9,518 nt of DNA from positions 1-9,518 of the forward strand of contig CAKSJL010000062.1 in assembly GCA_934463345.1 (NCBI GenBank). Direction: 5' to 3'. The translations under genes and the position numbers were made by a program. This document shows positions 1-5,724 of the stretch, in pieces; the stretch's first letter is position 1; every line of letters begins with the position of its first letter. The stretch comes from an uncultured Oscillospiraceae bacterium (lineage in GTDB: Bacteria; Bacillota; Clostridia; Oscillospirales; Ruminococcaceae). The notes under the pieces are model-generated. The model made no database searches and was not told where the DNA came from. It saw nothing but the letters and a program-made list of their open reading frames with translations.

Positions 1-1
1 G

Positions 2-793
2 GACATGATGAAGTCACAGAGCATTCTTGATCCGGAAAAGACCTTTGGCGAAGCACTTGAAAATTCCGGATTCAAGGGTGACAGAAAATATCGTCTTGAT
101 CCTGAAAGATATATGTACATGTTTGAAACACATATTGAACAGGGACCTATTCTTGAGGACAACGGAAACGATGTCGGTGTTGTAGACTGTGTTCTGGGAA
201 TGTTTAACTACAGACTGAAGTTTTATGGTCAGACAACTCATGCCGGAACATTTCCTATGCCGAAAAGACGTGATGCATTCTTTGCAGCTTCACAGGCTCT
301 TTGCTGGCTGCATGAGGAGATTGACAAGCTTGGCGTAAATGATCTGGTATATACAACAGGTGAAGTTGTATGTCACCCATGCGTACATACATGCGTTCCG
401 GACTTCTTTGATTTTTCATTTGATGCAAGACATGAAAAGCCGGAGGTACTTGAAAAGGTTCTCAGCATTGTAAAGAGCTGTGCTGATAAAACATGGGCTG
501 GCTGTCGCTGCGAAGTTGTAAAGGCGTGGAACAGAGATACGGTTTACTGGGACAAGAAGCTTGTAGGTTATGTAAAGGAAGCGGCAGAAGAATGCGGAAT
601 CAGTCATCAGTACATTCATTCAGGTGCTGGTCATGACGCCCAGTTTGCTTCATACATGCTGCCGACAACAATGATCTTTGTTCAGTCCAAGGATGGACTT
701 TCACACTGCGAGCCGGAATTTTCATCAGTAAAGCATTGTACAGAGGGTGCAACGGTAATGCTCAATGCCGTTTTAAAGGCTGATAAGGACTGA
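2..793 (+). CDS. M20-family zinc amidohydrolase (N-carbamoyl-amino-acid hydrolase / allantoate amidohydrolase type), N-terminus outside window
   Basis: The frame is already open at base 2 and ends at TGA 791-793, giving 263 codons; the family is usually about 400-410 residues, so roughly 140 N-terminal residues (including the first metal ligands) lie upstream. Visible family signatures are HIEQGPILE (nt 131-157, with the His that binds zinc), GQTTHAGTFPM plus RRDA (nt 227-277, dimerisation/lid region), SGAGHDA (nt 620-640) and GLSHCEPE (nt 695-718, His 704-706 being the last zinc ligand). Such enzymes are cytosolic, two-metal hydrolases that remove carbamoyl or ureido groups in hydantoin, pyrimidine or purine breakdown. 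The usual P-x-x-x-N-[VI]-[VI]-P-G segment before the D-x-R motif reads PCVHTCVPD (nt 377-403), so the Asn normally contacting the substrate carboxylate is replaced; the substrate is therefore uncertain. Family assignment is firm, exact substrate is not. Confidence 0.88.
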   Translation, partial: DMMKSQSILDPEKTFGEALENSGFKGDRKYRLDPERYMYMFETHIEQGPILEDNGNDVGVVDCVLGMFNYRLKFYGQTTHAGTFPMPKRRDAFFAASQALCWLHEEIDKLGVNDLVYTTGEVVCHPCVHTCVPDFFDFSFDARHEKPEVLEKVLSIVKSCADKTWAGCRCEVVKAWNRDTVYWDKKLVGYVKEAAEECGISHQYIHSGAGHDAQFASYMLPTTMIFVQSKDGLSHCEPEFSSVKHCTEGATVMLNAVLKADKD

Positions 794-835
794 TTAACAC
801 AGGTTCTGAAATATAATTTGTAGCAGTGTTGCTTA

Positions 836-885
836 GCTGTTTCCGCCGGAAAAGATAAACGCTTATTCCTGCGGGAGCAGCTTTT
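836..885 (+). terminator. Stem-loop with short T-run between amidohydrolase and alcohol dehydrogenase genes
   Basis: GCTGTTTCCGC (836-846) pairs over 11 positions, two of them G-U, with GCGGGAGCAGC (871-881), followed by TTTT (882-885). The 24-base loop holds further pairing: GGAA 848-851 with TTCC 866-869, and TAA 856-858 with TTA 863-865 closing an ACGC loop. The structure could be a weak terminator for the upstream gene or a leader/attenuator-like hairpin: it ends just before the AAAGGAG site of the next gene. A TATAAT (812-817) lies upstream, but no good -35 is seen, so a promoter there is not claimed. The T-run is too short for a confident terminator call. Confidence 0.4.
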
Positions 886-889
886 GATG

Positions 890-896
890 AAAGGAG
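890..896 (+). promoter_or_regulatory. Ribosome binding site fixing the alcohol dehydrogenase start
   Basis: AAAGGAG lies 8 bases before ATG 905. The in-frame upstream TTG 884 and ATG 887 would lie on or before this site and have no Shine-Dalgarno sequence of their own, so translation is placed at 905. Confidence 0.8.
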
Positions 897-904
897 CAGT
901 ATTC

Positions 905-2056
905 ATGAGTGCGGAATTTAATGTGCCGAAGAAGATCCTGACAGGCACAGGTTGTATTATGTCAGCTGGAAAATATATTGCAGGAATGGGCAAAAAGGCG
1001 CTGATAGTAACGGGAAAGCATGTAGTAAAACTGGAATGCTTTTCAGATGTTACTGACATTCTCAACAGCAATGGTCAGGAATATGCTGTATTTTCCGGAA
1101 TAACCGGCGAACCTGACGACAAGATGATAGACAAGGGCACTGAGCTTTATAAAAAGGAAAGCTGCGATTTTCTTATAGCAGTCGGCGGAGGAAGCCCTCT
1201 TGATTCAATGAAAGCTATTGCGGCGCTGACTGTTAATGGTGGTAAAATTTCCGATTATATGGGCAAGGTTATTGAGGGTGATATGCCGCCGATGGTTGCT
1301 GTTCCGACAACGGCAGGAACAGGTTCGGAGGCAACGCAGTTTACGGTTATAACGGACAGCGAAAAGGGAATAAAGATGCTTCTCAAAGGTTCGTCGCTTG
1401 TACCTGAGCTTGCGGTGATAGATCCGGTGTTTTCAGTATCATCACCGAAAAGCGTTACTGCTTCGACCGGTCTTGACGCTCTTACTCACGCAGTTGAGTC
1501 CTATACGTCAAGAAAGGCACAGCCGCTTACGGACACAGTTGCACTTGACGCTGTAAAGAGGATTTTCAGATATCTTCCCGATGCGTATTCGGACGGCGGA
1601 AATATGAAGGCGAGAGAAGAATTGTCTGTTGCAGCTCTTGAAGCCGGAATGGCGATAAACAACGCATCCGTTACTATAGTTCATGGCATGAGCAGACCAA
1701 TTGGCGCATTGTTTCATGTTCCGCACGGACTTTCAAATGCAATGCTTCTTGAAAAGTGTATGAGCTTTGCTGCAGACGGCTGTTATGAAAGATTTGCAGA
1801 GCTTGGAAGAACAGCAGGTGTGGCAGAAAGGTGTGATAATGACAGGACGGCGGCTGAAAAATTTGTAAAGGCACTCGGAGAGCTTTGCAGGACATGTGAA
1901 GTTCCGACACTTTCGGAATATGGCATAGACAAGGATGAGTTTGTATCCAGAATGGATAAGATGGCTGACGATGCACTTGCAAGCGGAAGTCCTGCCAATA
2001 CAGTAAAGGAAGTATCAAAAGAGGATATTCTAAAGATCTATGAAAGTCTTTTCTAA
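905..2056 (+). CDS. Iron-containing alcohol dehydrogenase (group III)
   Basis: 383-residue cytosolic oxidoreductase that interconverts alcohols and aldehydes with NAD(P)H, of usual family length. The dinucleotide-binding N-terminal domain carries GGGSP (residues 94-98) and PTTAGTGSE (134-142). The C-terminal helical domain carries the metal-site motifs DALTHAVE and HGMSRPIGALFHVPHG, giving predicted Fe(II) ligands D191, H195, H260 and H274. The His that follows the third ligand in FucO-like enzymes (AHPLGA) is Arg264 here, as I recall for a broad subgroup of these dehydrogenases, so this is not read as inactivating. The gene sits 111 bp after the M20 amidohydrolase; together they might handle an N-carbamoyl compound and the aldehyde derived from it (for example a malonate-semialdehyde-type step), but that pairing is inference and the intervening hairpin may separate the transcripts. 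Substrate cannot be assigned from sequence; family call is secure. Confidence 0.93.
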   Translation: MSAEFNVPKKILTGTGCIMSAGKYIAGMGKKALIVTGKHVVKLECFSDVTDILNSNGQEYAVFSGITGEPDDKMIDKGTELYKKESCDFLIAVGGGSPLDSMKAIAALTVNGGKISDYMGKVIEGDMPPMVAVPTTAGTGSEATQFTVITDSEKGIKMLLKGSSLVPELAVIDPVFSVSSPKSVTASTGLDALTHAVESYTSRKAQPLTDTVALDAVKRIFRYLPDAYSDGGNMKAREELSVAALEAGMAINNASVTIVHGMSRPIGALFHVPHGLSNAMLLEKCMSFAADGCYERFAELGRTAGVAERCDNDRTAAEKFVKALGELCRTCEVPTLSEYGIDKDEFVSRMDKMADDALASGSPANTVKEVSKEDILKIYESLF

Positions 2057-2084
2057 TGGTTTGCAGACTGCGTTGTCAGGTGTT

Positions 2085-2134
2085 ACAAAAATAAAAATCA
2101 GGGAATGTACTCTTTTGCAGTGCATTCCCTGATT
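2085..2134 (-). terminator. Long-stem terminator of the LRR gene, between convergent genes
   Basis: AATCAGGGAATG (2096-2107) is the exact complement of CATTCCCTGATT (2123-2134), a 12-bp stem extended inward by a G-U and three more pairs to about 16 bp. Read on the minus strand it is followed by TTTTTATTTTTG, a good U-tract; on the plus strand it is followed by CGGTTTCTT, a poor one. It should end the minus-strand LRR transcript efficiently and may only partly stop the convergent dehydrogenase transcript. Confidence 0.85.
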
Positions 2135-2194
2135 CGGTTTCTTAAAATTATTCTCGCCGAAAAGACGTGCATTTCATTTTTATGTAAACACGCT

Positions 2195-3070
2195 CTAATA
2201 GGAATTGAAATGTTTTCTTCTGTTAACAGAGTGTATAGTCATCATCAGCAGTACATAAACTGCCGCAGATATACTCCACGAAATTATATCCGCAGTTTTT
2301 TTAATATCAATATGACCGCTTCCGTCATAACGGATACGGCTTTTGAACCTCAGACCGCTGCTCTGCGCATACTTTTCAGCTATTGAATCCTGCTTTCCGG
2401 TAACAACAATATCAGCTGGTTTGTTTTCGGAAAATCCGATTGAAAACTGTCCAATTGAAAGAATGCTTTCCGGCAGGTCAATTCTGCTTAAAGACGGACA
2501 GTTATAAAAGGAGTATGAACCAATATTCACGAGGTTTCCGCCAAGCTCAGCGCTGGAAAGATTTTTGCATTCGGCAAAGCCATATTCCCCGATATCGGTT
2601 ATGCTGTCGGGCAGACTGAGCTGTTCAATGCTTTCACAGCCGTAAAATGCGTAGTCATCAATGACCTTCAGGTTTTTACCGAAGCTTATGGTTTCAAGTG
2701 AACAGCAGCCATAAAAAGCACCGTCCGGTATTTCTGCCGCACTACAGCCAAGATCGGCGGTTATAAGCGATGTGCAGCCGAAAAAAGAGTAGTTTCCTAA
2801 TTTTGTGATGCTTTGCGGCAGAGAGACTTTCTTTAGGGTTTCACATTTATAGAATGCATTCTCCCTGATTTCCGTTACCGGAATACCGTCTATCTGCGCC
2901 GGAAGTACAAGCGTTTCCGGATTTCCTTTATATCCTGTTATAGTAACTTTGTTGTCTGATACTGAATATGTAAGCAATCCGCAGTAATCGTGGGCGCTTG
3001 TATGCTGCGGTGTGCAAAAAACAGATACTGCCGATACCACTGCGGCAGCAAGGCTTATAATTTTCTTCAT
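2195..3070 (-). CDS. Secreted leucine-rich repeat (LRR_5/BspA-like) protein with C-terminal membrane anchor
   Basis: 291 residues. Residues 1-26 form a signal peptide (MKK, then a hydrophobic stretch, likely cleavage after TSA). Residues about 31-71 are the typical N-cap of LRR_5 proteins. Six repeats follow with exact 23-residue spacing, starting at 72, 95, 118, 141, 164 and 187, each of the form [AGS]F-Y-x-C-x-x-L-x-x-x-x-L-P-x-S-I-x-x-I-G-x-Y. A C-cap runs to about 245. Residues 261-280 are hydrophobic and are followed by a basic tail (NRRKH), consistent with a single membrane span that tethers the repeats outside the cell. Such repeats usually mediate adhesion or protein binding, but no ligand can be named. 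The start at 3070 is set by AGGAGG five bases upstream (3076-3081); a longer in-frame N-terminus to 3121 would overlap the promoter. The gene stands alone, convergent with the dehydrogenase and divergent from spoIIR. Confidence 0.9.
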   Translation of the reverse strand: MKKIISLAAAVVSAVSVFCTPQHTSAHDYCGLLTYSVSDNKVTITGYKGNPETLVLPAQIDGIPVTEIRENAFYKCETLKKVSLPQSITKLGNYSFFGCTSLITADLGCSAAEIPDGAFYGCCSLETISFGKNLKVIDDYAFYGCESIEQLSLPDSITDIGEYGFAECKNLSSAELGGNLVNIGSYSFYNCPSLSRIDLPESILSIGQFSIGFSENKPADIVVTGKQDSIAEKYAQSSGLRFKSRIRYDGSGHIDIKKTADIISWSISAAVYVLLMMTIHSVNRRKHFNSY

Positions 3071-3098
3071 TTTATCCTCCTGTAATCTTTCTGTAATT

Positions 3099-3127
3099 AT
3101 TATATATCGCTTTGTAACCACTGTAAA
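3099..3127 (-). promoter_or_regulatory. Sigma-A-type promoter of the LRR gene
   Basis: On the minus strand TTTACA (3122-3127) is followed after exactly 17 bases by TATAAT (3099-3104). The predicted start of transcription, near 3092, leaves a leader of only about 20 bases holding the AGGAGG ribosome binding site. Confidence 0.85.
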
Positions 3128-3299
3128 GATGTTAAGGGGATGTTTTCATCGTAATTTCTCGACAGACGCTACTGATTATCTCATGTGTTTTTGAGAATAT
3201 GTGTCTGTATATACTGCGATATGTCGTTATTGCTTTATATATGCCGGCAGTGAATAAGCAGATAAAATGCTGCCAATGATATCTGCGAGGTGAAATGAC

Positions 3300-3920
3300 A
3301 TGAAAAAAACAGACATTATTTTATTAAGCGGACTTATAGGAGCGATTCTTTTTACGAACTTTGCAGGCTTTGAATCAAAGATAGCCGGCTTTGAAAGAGA
3401 AGTGCTGAGAATGCATATCCTTGCTAATTCGGACAGCAAGGAGGATCAGGAACTTAAAATAAAGGTCAGGGATGAGCTTTTAAGGCATTCTGACGAGATT
3501 TTCAGCGGATGTGCCAACCTTGACGATATGAAAGAGGCAGCAAAAGAAAATCTTGAATACATTAATAATATAGCGATTGGCGTTATCAGTGAAAACGGTT
3601 TTGATTACGGAGCTGAGAGCAACATTGTCAATATGGAGTGTGATGAGCGTGTTTATGGAGATATAACCATGCCGGCCGGAAGCTATGATGCGCTGAGAAT
3701 TACGATAGGCGAGGCAAAGGGACATAACTGGTGGTGCGTTATGTATCCTCCGCTGTGTATTCCTGCGGCTGAATGTGTTGAATCTGACACCAGTGCTGCA
3801 CAGGAGTATTTCAGTGCAGAGGAGATGAATGTACTTGAAAATCCGCAGGAATACAGAGCCGGATTCAAATGTGCTGAGATGTTCAGAAGTCTGAAAAAGA
3901 AGATAGCGGAAATATGGTAA
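3300..3920 (+). CDS. spoIIR: Stage II sporulation protein R
   Basis: 206 residues, matching the SpoIIR family in length and layout: an N-terminal hydrophobic segment (residues 7-23, secretion signal or anchor), then the diagnostic stretches RMHILANSDSKEDQELKIKV, AGSYDALRITIGEAKGHNWW and CVMYPPLC. In Bacillus SpoIIR is made in the forespore, exported into the intermembrane space and triggers the SpoIIGA protease in the mother cell to process pro-sigma-E; its presence suggests an endospore-forming lineage. The ATG at 3300 follows GAGGTGA (3287-3293) by six bases. The forespore sigma-F promoter expected for this gene was not convincingly found in the 170 bases upstream. The 163-bp palindrome begins 11 bases after the stop. 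Identification is by motif recognition and is strong. Confidence 0.93.
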   Translation: MKKTDIILLSGLIGAILFTNFAGFESKIAGFEREVLRMHILANSDSKEDQELKIKVRDELLRHSDEIFSGCANLDDMKEAAKENLEYINNIAIGVISENGFDYGAESNIVNMECDERVYGDITMPAGSYDALRITIGEAKGHNWWCVMYPPLCIPAAECVESDTSAAQEYFSAEEMNVLENPQEYRAGFKCAEMFRSLKKKIAEIW

Positions 3921-3930
3921 GGCGGTATTG

Positions 3931-4093
3931 AGACCCCGTCTTCACAAGCGTATGCGCACGTCTTTCCAGCAAATTTTTACGCATACTGCGTTAAAAATGC
4001 TTGCCATACACAAGTATGCCTGCGCATTTTTGCCTTGTCTGCGTAAAAATTGTGCTTGGAAATCCGCACACATATCTTGTGAAGACGGGTTCT
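3931..4093. repeat. 163-bp imperfect palindrome (MITE-like or structured extragenic element)
   Basis: The outer arms AGACCCCGTCTTCACAAG (3931-3948) and CTTGTGAAGACGGGTTCT (4076-4093) are complementary at 17 of 18 positions. Further paired blocks lie at matching distances inward: TTTCC 3963-3967 with GGAAA 4058-4062, AATTTTTACGCA 3972-3983 with TGCGTAAAAATT 4040-4051, AAAAATGC 3993-4000 with GCATTTTT 4024-4031, and CATAC 4005-4009 with GTATG 4014-4018 around an ACAA loop. The whole segment can fold into one long interrupted hairpin. It has no coding content, no T-run and no obvious target-site duplication. It may be a degenerate miniature transposon, a dispersed palindromic repeat, or an RNA structure that blocks spoIIR read-through into ftsZ. 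Confidence 0.85.
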
Positions 4094-4100
4094 GAATCTG

Positions 4101-4129
4101 TTGACATTTGTTAATCTGAATGCTATAAT
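4101..4129 (+). promoter_or_regulatory. Perfect consensus sigma-A promoter, ftsZ P1
   Basis: TTGACA (4101-4106), a 17-base spacer and TATAAT (4124-4129) match the housekeeping consensus at every position. The predicted start near 4136 gives an ftsZ leader of about 240 bases. It lies only 7 bases beyond the end of the 163-bp palindrome. Confidence 0.9.
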
Positions 4130-4268
4130 AAAGGCAGTAGTACGGGACGCAGATAACTAACTTTAACATTGAGCAATAGTTTGTCATACATATCCTTCGG
4201 AATTTTGCAGTGGGCTATTAAAGAAGTACGGTAAATATAACAGAATTAAAAAAAATTGAAAATATGAC

Positions 4269-4297
4269 TTGAAAAATTCAGAAAAGTATGCTAATAT
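4269..4297 (+). promoter_or_regulatory. Second sigma-A-type promoter, ftsZ P2
   Basis: TTGAAA (4269-4274), a 17-base spacer and TAATAT (4292-4297), with TG at 4289-4290 forming an extended -10. The predicted start near 4304 gives a leader of about 70 bases. Overlapping TATAAT at 4295-4300 has a poorer 20-base spacing. Confidence 0.75.
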
Positions 4298-4373
4298 AAT
4301 AATATGTATTGTTTATATAGGAAATTACTACTTGAATTTCAGGTATTGGAAATAAATTTAGGAGGAATTGTAA

Positions 4374-5459
4374 ATGACAGACTTCAATTTTGAAGAAGCT
4401 TTCGACCCACAGGTTAGCATTAAGGTTATCGGTGTCGGCGGCGGCGGCGGAAACGCTCTTAACTGTATGGTTGACGCAGGTGTAAAGGATATTGAATATA
4501 TTGCTGTTAATACTGATGCCAAGGCTCTTAACAGATCAAAGGCAACAACAAAAATCCAGATCGGTGCAAAGCTTACAAAGGGCAGAGGCGCTGGAAACAG
4601 ACCGGAGGTAGGCGAACGCTCCGCAGAGGAAAACAGAGATGAAATCGAAGCTTCACTCAAAGGCGCTGACATGGTGTTTATAACTGCCGGTATGGGCGGC
4701 GGAACAGGAACAGGCGCAGCTCCGGTCGTTGCAGAGATCGCTCAGGAGATGGGACTTCTTACTGTTGCAGTTGTAACAAAGCCTTTTGCTTTTGAAAGAG
4801 AGCAGAAGATGCAGCAGGCTGAAAGAGGAATTGAAGAACTGAAAAAATACGTTGATTCCCTTATTGTTATTCCTAACGAAAGACTACTTGACGGTCTTGA
4901 AAAACAACCGACAATGCTTGAGTCATTTGCGCTTGCTGATGATATTCTGAAAACAGGTGTAAAGAGTATTTCAGACCTTATTACTGAGGACGGCTACATC
5001 AATCTTGACTTTGCGGATGTTTCAACAATTATGAAGGGTGCAGGCTACGCACATATGGCTATCGGTCATGGTTCAGGAAAGGACAAGGCTGCGGAGGCTG
5101 CAAAGGCAGTTATCTCAAGCCCACTGCTTGAGACATCCATTTCCGGTGCAAGACGTCTCCTTATCAATATTTCTATGTCTGAGGATATTATGGCTTCTGA
5201 TGTTGATACAGCAACAAAGATGATTACTGATACAGCCGCTGATGACGTTGAGTTCATCTTTGGTACAGCATTCAAGGAGGACATGAACGACGAAATGACA
5301 ATTACAGTTATTGCGGCAGGTTATGGCGAGGAGTCCTCAACTGTTGAGGAAACTGAGGATGTTATTCCGATTGACAACCCTATGCTTGACAATCCTAGCG
5401 ACAAGAAGGAAACAACAGACGATGATCTTGATGAAATTCTGAGAATGCTTGAGAAATAA
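4374..5459 (+). CDS. ftsZ: Cell division protein FtsZ
   Basis: 361-residue tubulin-like GTPase that polymerises into the cytokinetic ring at midcell. Visible motifs are [10 protein letters not shown] (residues 20-29), VNTDAKAL (45-52), the tubulin signature GGGTGTG (108-114), KPFAFE (136-141) and the T7 catalytic loop NLDFAD (210-215), whose aspartates complete the GTPase site of the neighbouring subunit. The globular core ends near 317; an acidic linker of about 30 residues leads to the end [12 protein letters not shown], which lacks the common IPxFLR-type C-terminal peptide that binds FtsA, SepF or other partners. AGGAGG (4360-4365) sits 8 bases before ATG 4374. The gene has two promoters and its own terminator, so it appears monocistronic and outside any division-and-cell-wall cluster. 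Confidence 0.98.
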   Translation: MTDFNFEEAFDPQVSIKVIGVGGGGGNALNCMVDAGVKDIEYIAVNTDAKALNRSKATTKIQIGAKLTKGRGAGNRPEVGERSAEENRDEIEASLKGADMVFITAGMGGGTGTGAAPVVAEIAQEMGLLTVAVVTKPFAFEREQKMQQAERGIEELKKYVDSLIVIPNERLLDGLEKQPTMLESFALADDILKTGVKSISDLITEDGYINLDFADVSTIMKGAGYAHMAIGHGSGKDKAAEAAKAVISSPLLETSISGARRLLINISMSEDIMASDVDTATKMITDTAADDVEFIFGTAFKEDMNDEMTITVIAAGYGEESSTVEETEDVIPIDNPMLDNPSDKKETTDDDLDEILRMLEK

Positions 5460-5479
5460 TAAAATATATAAATTATGGG

Positions 5480-5508
5480 TGCAGTCGAGCAATCGGCTGC
5501 ATTTTTTT
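5480..5508 (+). terminator. Rho-independent terminator of ftsZ
   Basis: TGCAGTCGA (5480-5488) pairs with TCGGCTGCA (5493-5501) over nine positions, one of them T-G, closing a GCAA (GNRA-type) loop. Seven T residues follow (5502-5508). It begins 20 bases after the ftsZ stop. Confidence 0.92.
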
Positions 5509-5509
5509 A

Positions 5510-5538
5510 TTGCATTTAACGTGAAAATATGTTATAAT
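5510..5538 (+). promoter_or_regulatory. Promoter of the secreted-protein operon
   Basis: TTGCAT (5510-5515), a 17-base spacer and TATAAT (5533-5538), with TG at 5530-5531 as an extended -10. It starts immediately after the T-run of the ftsZ terminator. The predicted start near 5545 leaves a leader of about 40 bases. Confidence 0.82.
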
Positions 5539-5547
5539 AATTTCACG
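5520..5547. promoter_or_regulatory. Operator-like inverted repeat around the -10 box
   Basis: CGTGAAA (5520-5526) and TTTCACG (5541-5547) are perfect complements separated by 14 bases, and the TATAAT at 5533-5538 lies between them. This is the geometry of a repressor site that would block polymerase. A second, short palindrome AAACGTTT (5562-5569) lies in the leader. No regulator can be named from the sequence. Confidence 0.5.
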
Positions 5548-5571
5548 AAAATATTTAAACGAAACGTTTGG

Positions 5572-5577
5572 AAAGGA
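5572..5577 (+). promoter_or_regulatory. Ribosome binding site favouring a GTG start
   Basis: AAAGGA lies 8 bases before GTG 5586 but only 2 bases before the in-frame ATG 5580. From GTG 5586 the product begins MTKFK, the same as the downstream paralog, which starts at an ATG with 8-base spacing. Confidence 0.75.
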
Positions 5578-5585
5578 AAATGAAA

Positions 5586-5724
5586 GTGACAAAATTTAAG
5601 ACGACATTCAAAAAGTCCGCAGCAGTTCTTGCGGCGGCAGCCCTGACCGTTTCCGGTCTTGCAGGCACAGGCTCTTTCGGAGGCGTTCTCAGAAACGAGA
5701 CAGAGCTTGTAAGTGCGGCATATG
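5586..5724 (+). repeat. Signal-peptide direct repeat, copy 1
   Basis: This 139-base segment is about 92% identical (11 mismatches by hand count, no gaps) to 7168-7306 in the next gene, including a 39-base mismatch-free run coding for KKSAAVLAAAALT. Sequence similarity falls off sharply after it. Confidence 0.85.

Larger units (their letters stand above)
3921..4373. other. 453-bp non-coding interval between spoIIR and ftsZ
   Basis: This gene-free stretch holds the 163-bp palindrome (3931-4093), a perfect promoter immediately after it (4101-4129), a second promoter (4269-4297) and the ftsZ ribosome binding site. The 140 bases between the two promoters (4130-4268) contain no recognisable gene, riboswitch or terminator. 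Only a direct repeat AGTACGG (4139-4145 and 4225-4231) and a short GAAATT/AATTTC stem (4321-4340) were seen. Confidence 0.7.

Noticed and set aside
682..1071. Open frame on the minus strand across the amidohydrolase/dehydrogenase junction
   Set aside because: It overlaps two well-supported plus-strand genes, has no ribosome binding site, and its translation resembles no protein I recognise.
1674..2018. Minus-strand open frame of 114 codons inside the alcohol dehydrogenase gene
   Set aside because: It is antisense to conserved dehydrogenase sequence and lacks initiation signals; it is a by-product of codon bias.
2105..2386. Plus-strand open frame beginning inside the terminator stem
   Set aside because: It runs through the terminator and antisense to the LRR gene, with no ribosome binding site.
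3128..3290. Sigma-F or sigma-G promoter for spoIIR
   Set aside because: Several partial matches (for example GATAAAATG near 3261 and TGAATA at 3251) were tried, but none had both a plausible -35 and -10 at correct spacing, so no promoter is annotated.
3942..4187. Minus-strand open frame over the 163-bp palindrome
   Set aside because: The sequence is dominated by inverted repeats, the frame has no start signals, and the translation is low-complexity and Cys-rich without family resemblance.
4130..4268. Riboswitch or small RNA gene between the two ftsZ promoters
   Set aside because: Only weak short pairings and one 7-base direct repeat were found, with no conserved riboswitch core and no terminator; kept only as an open question.
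4358..4672. Minus-strand open frame antisense to the start of ftsZ
   Set aside because: It mirrors the Gly/Ala-rich coding bias of ftsZ and has no independent support.
5568..5585. Upstream TTG 5568 or ATG 5580 as start of paralog A
   Set aside because: TTG 5568 precedes the ribosome binding site and ATG 5580 is only 2 bases from it; GTG 5586 has 8-base spacing and matches the paralog's N-terminus.
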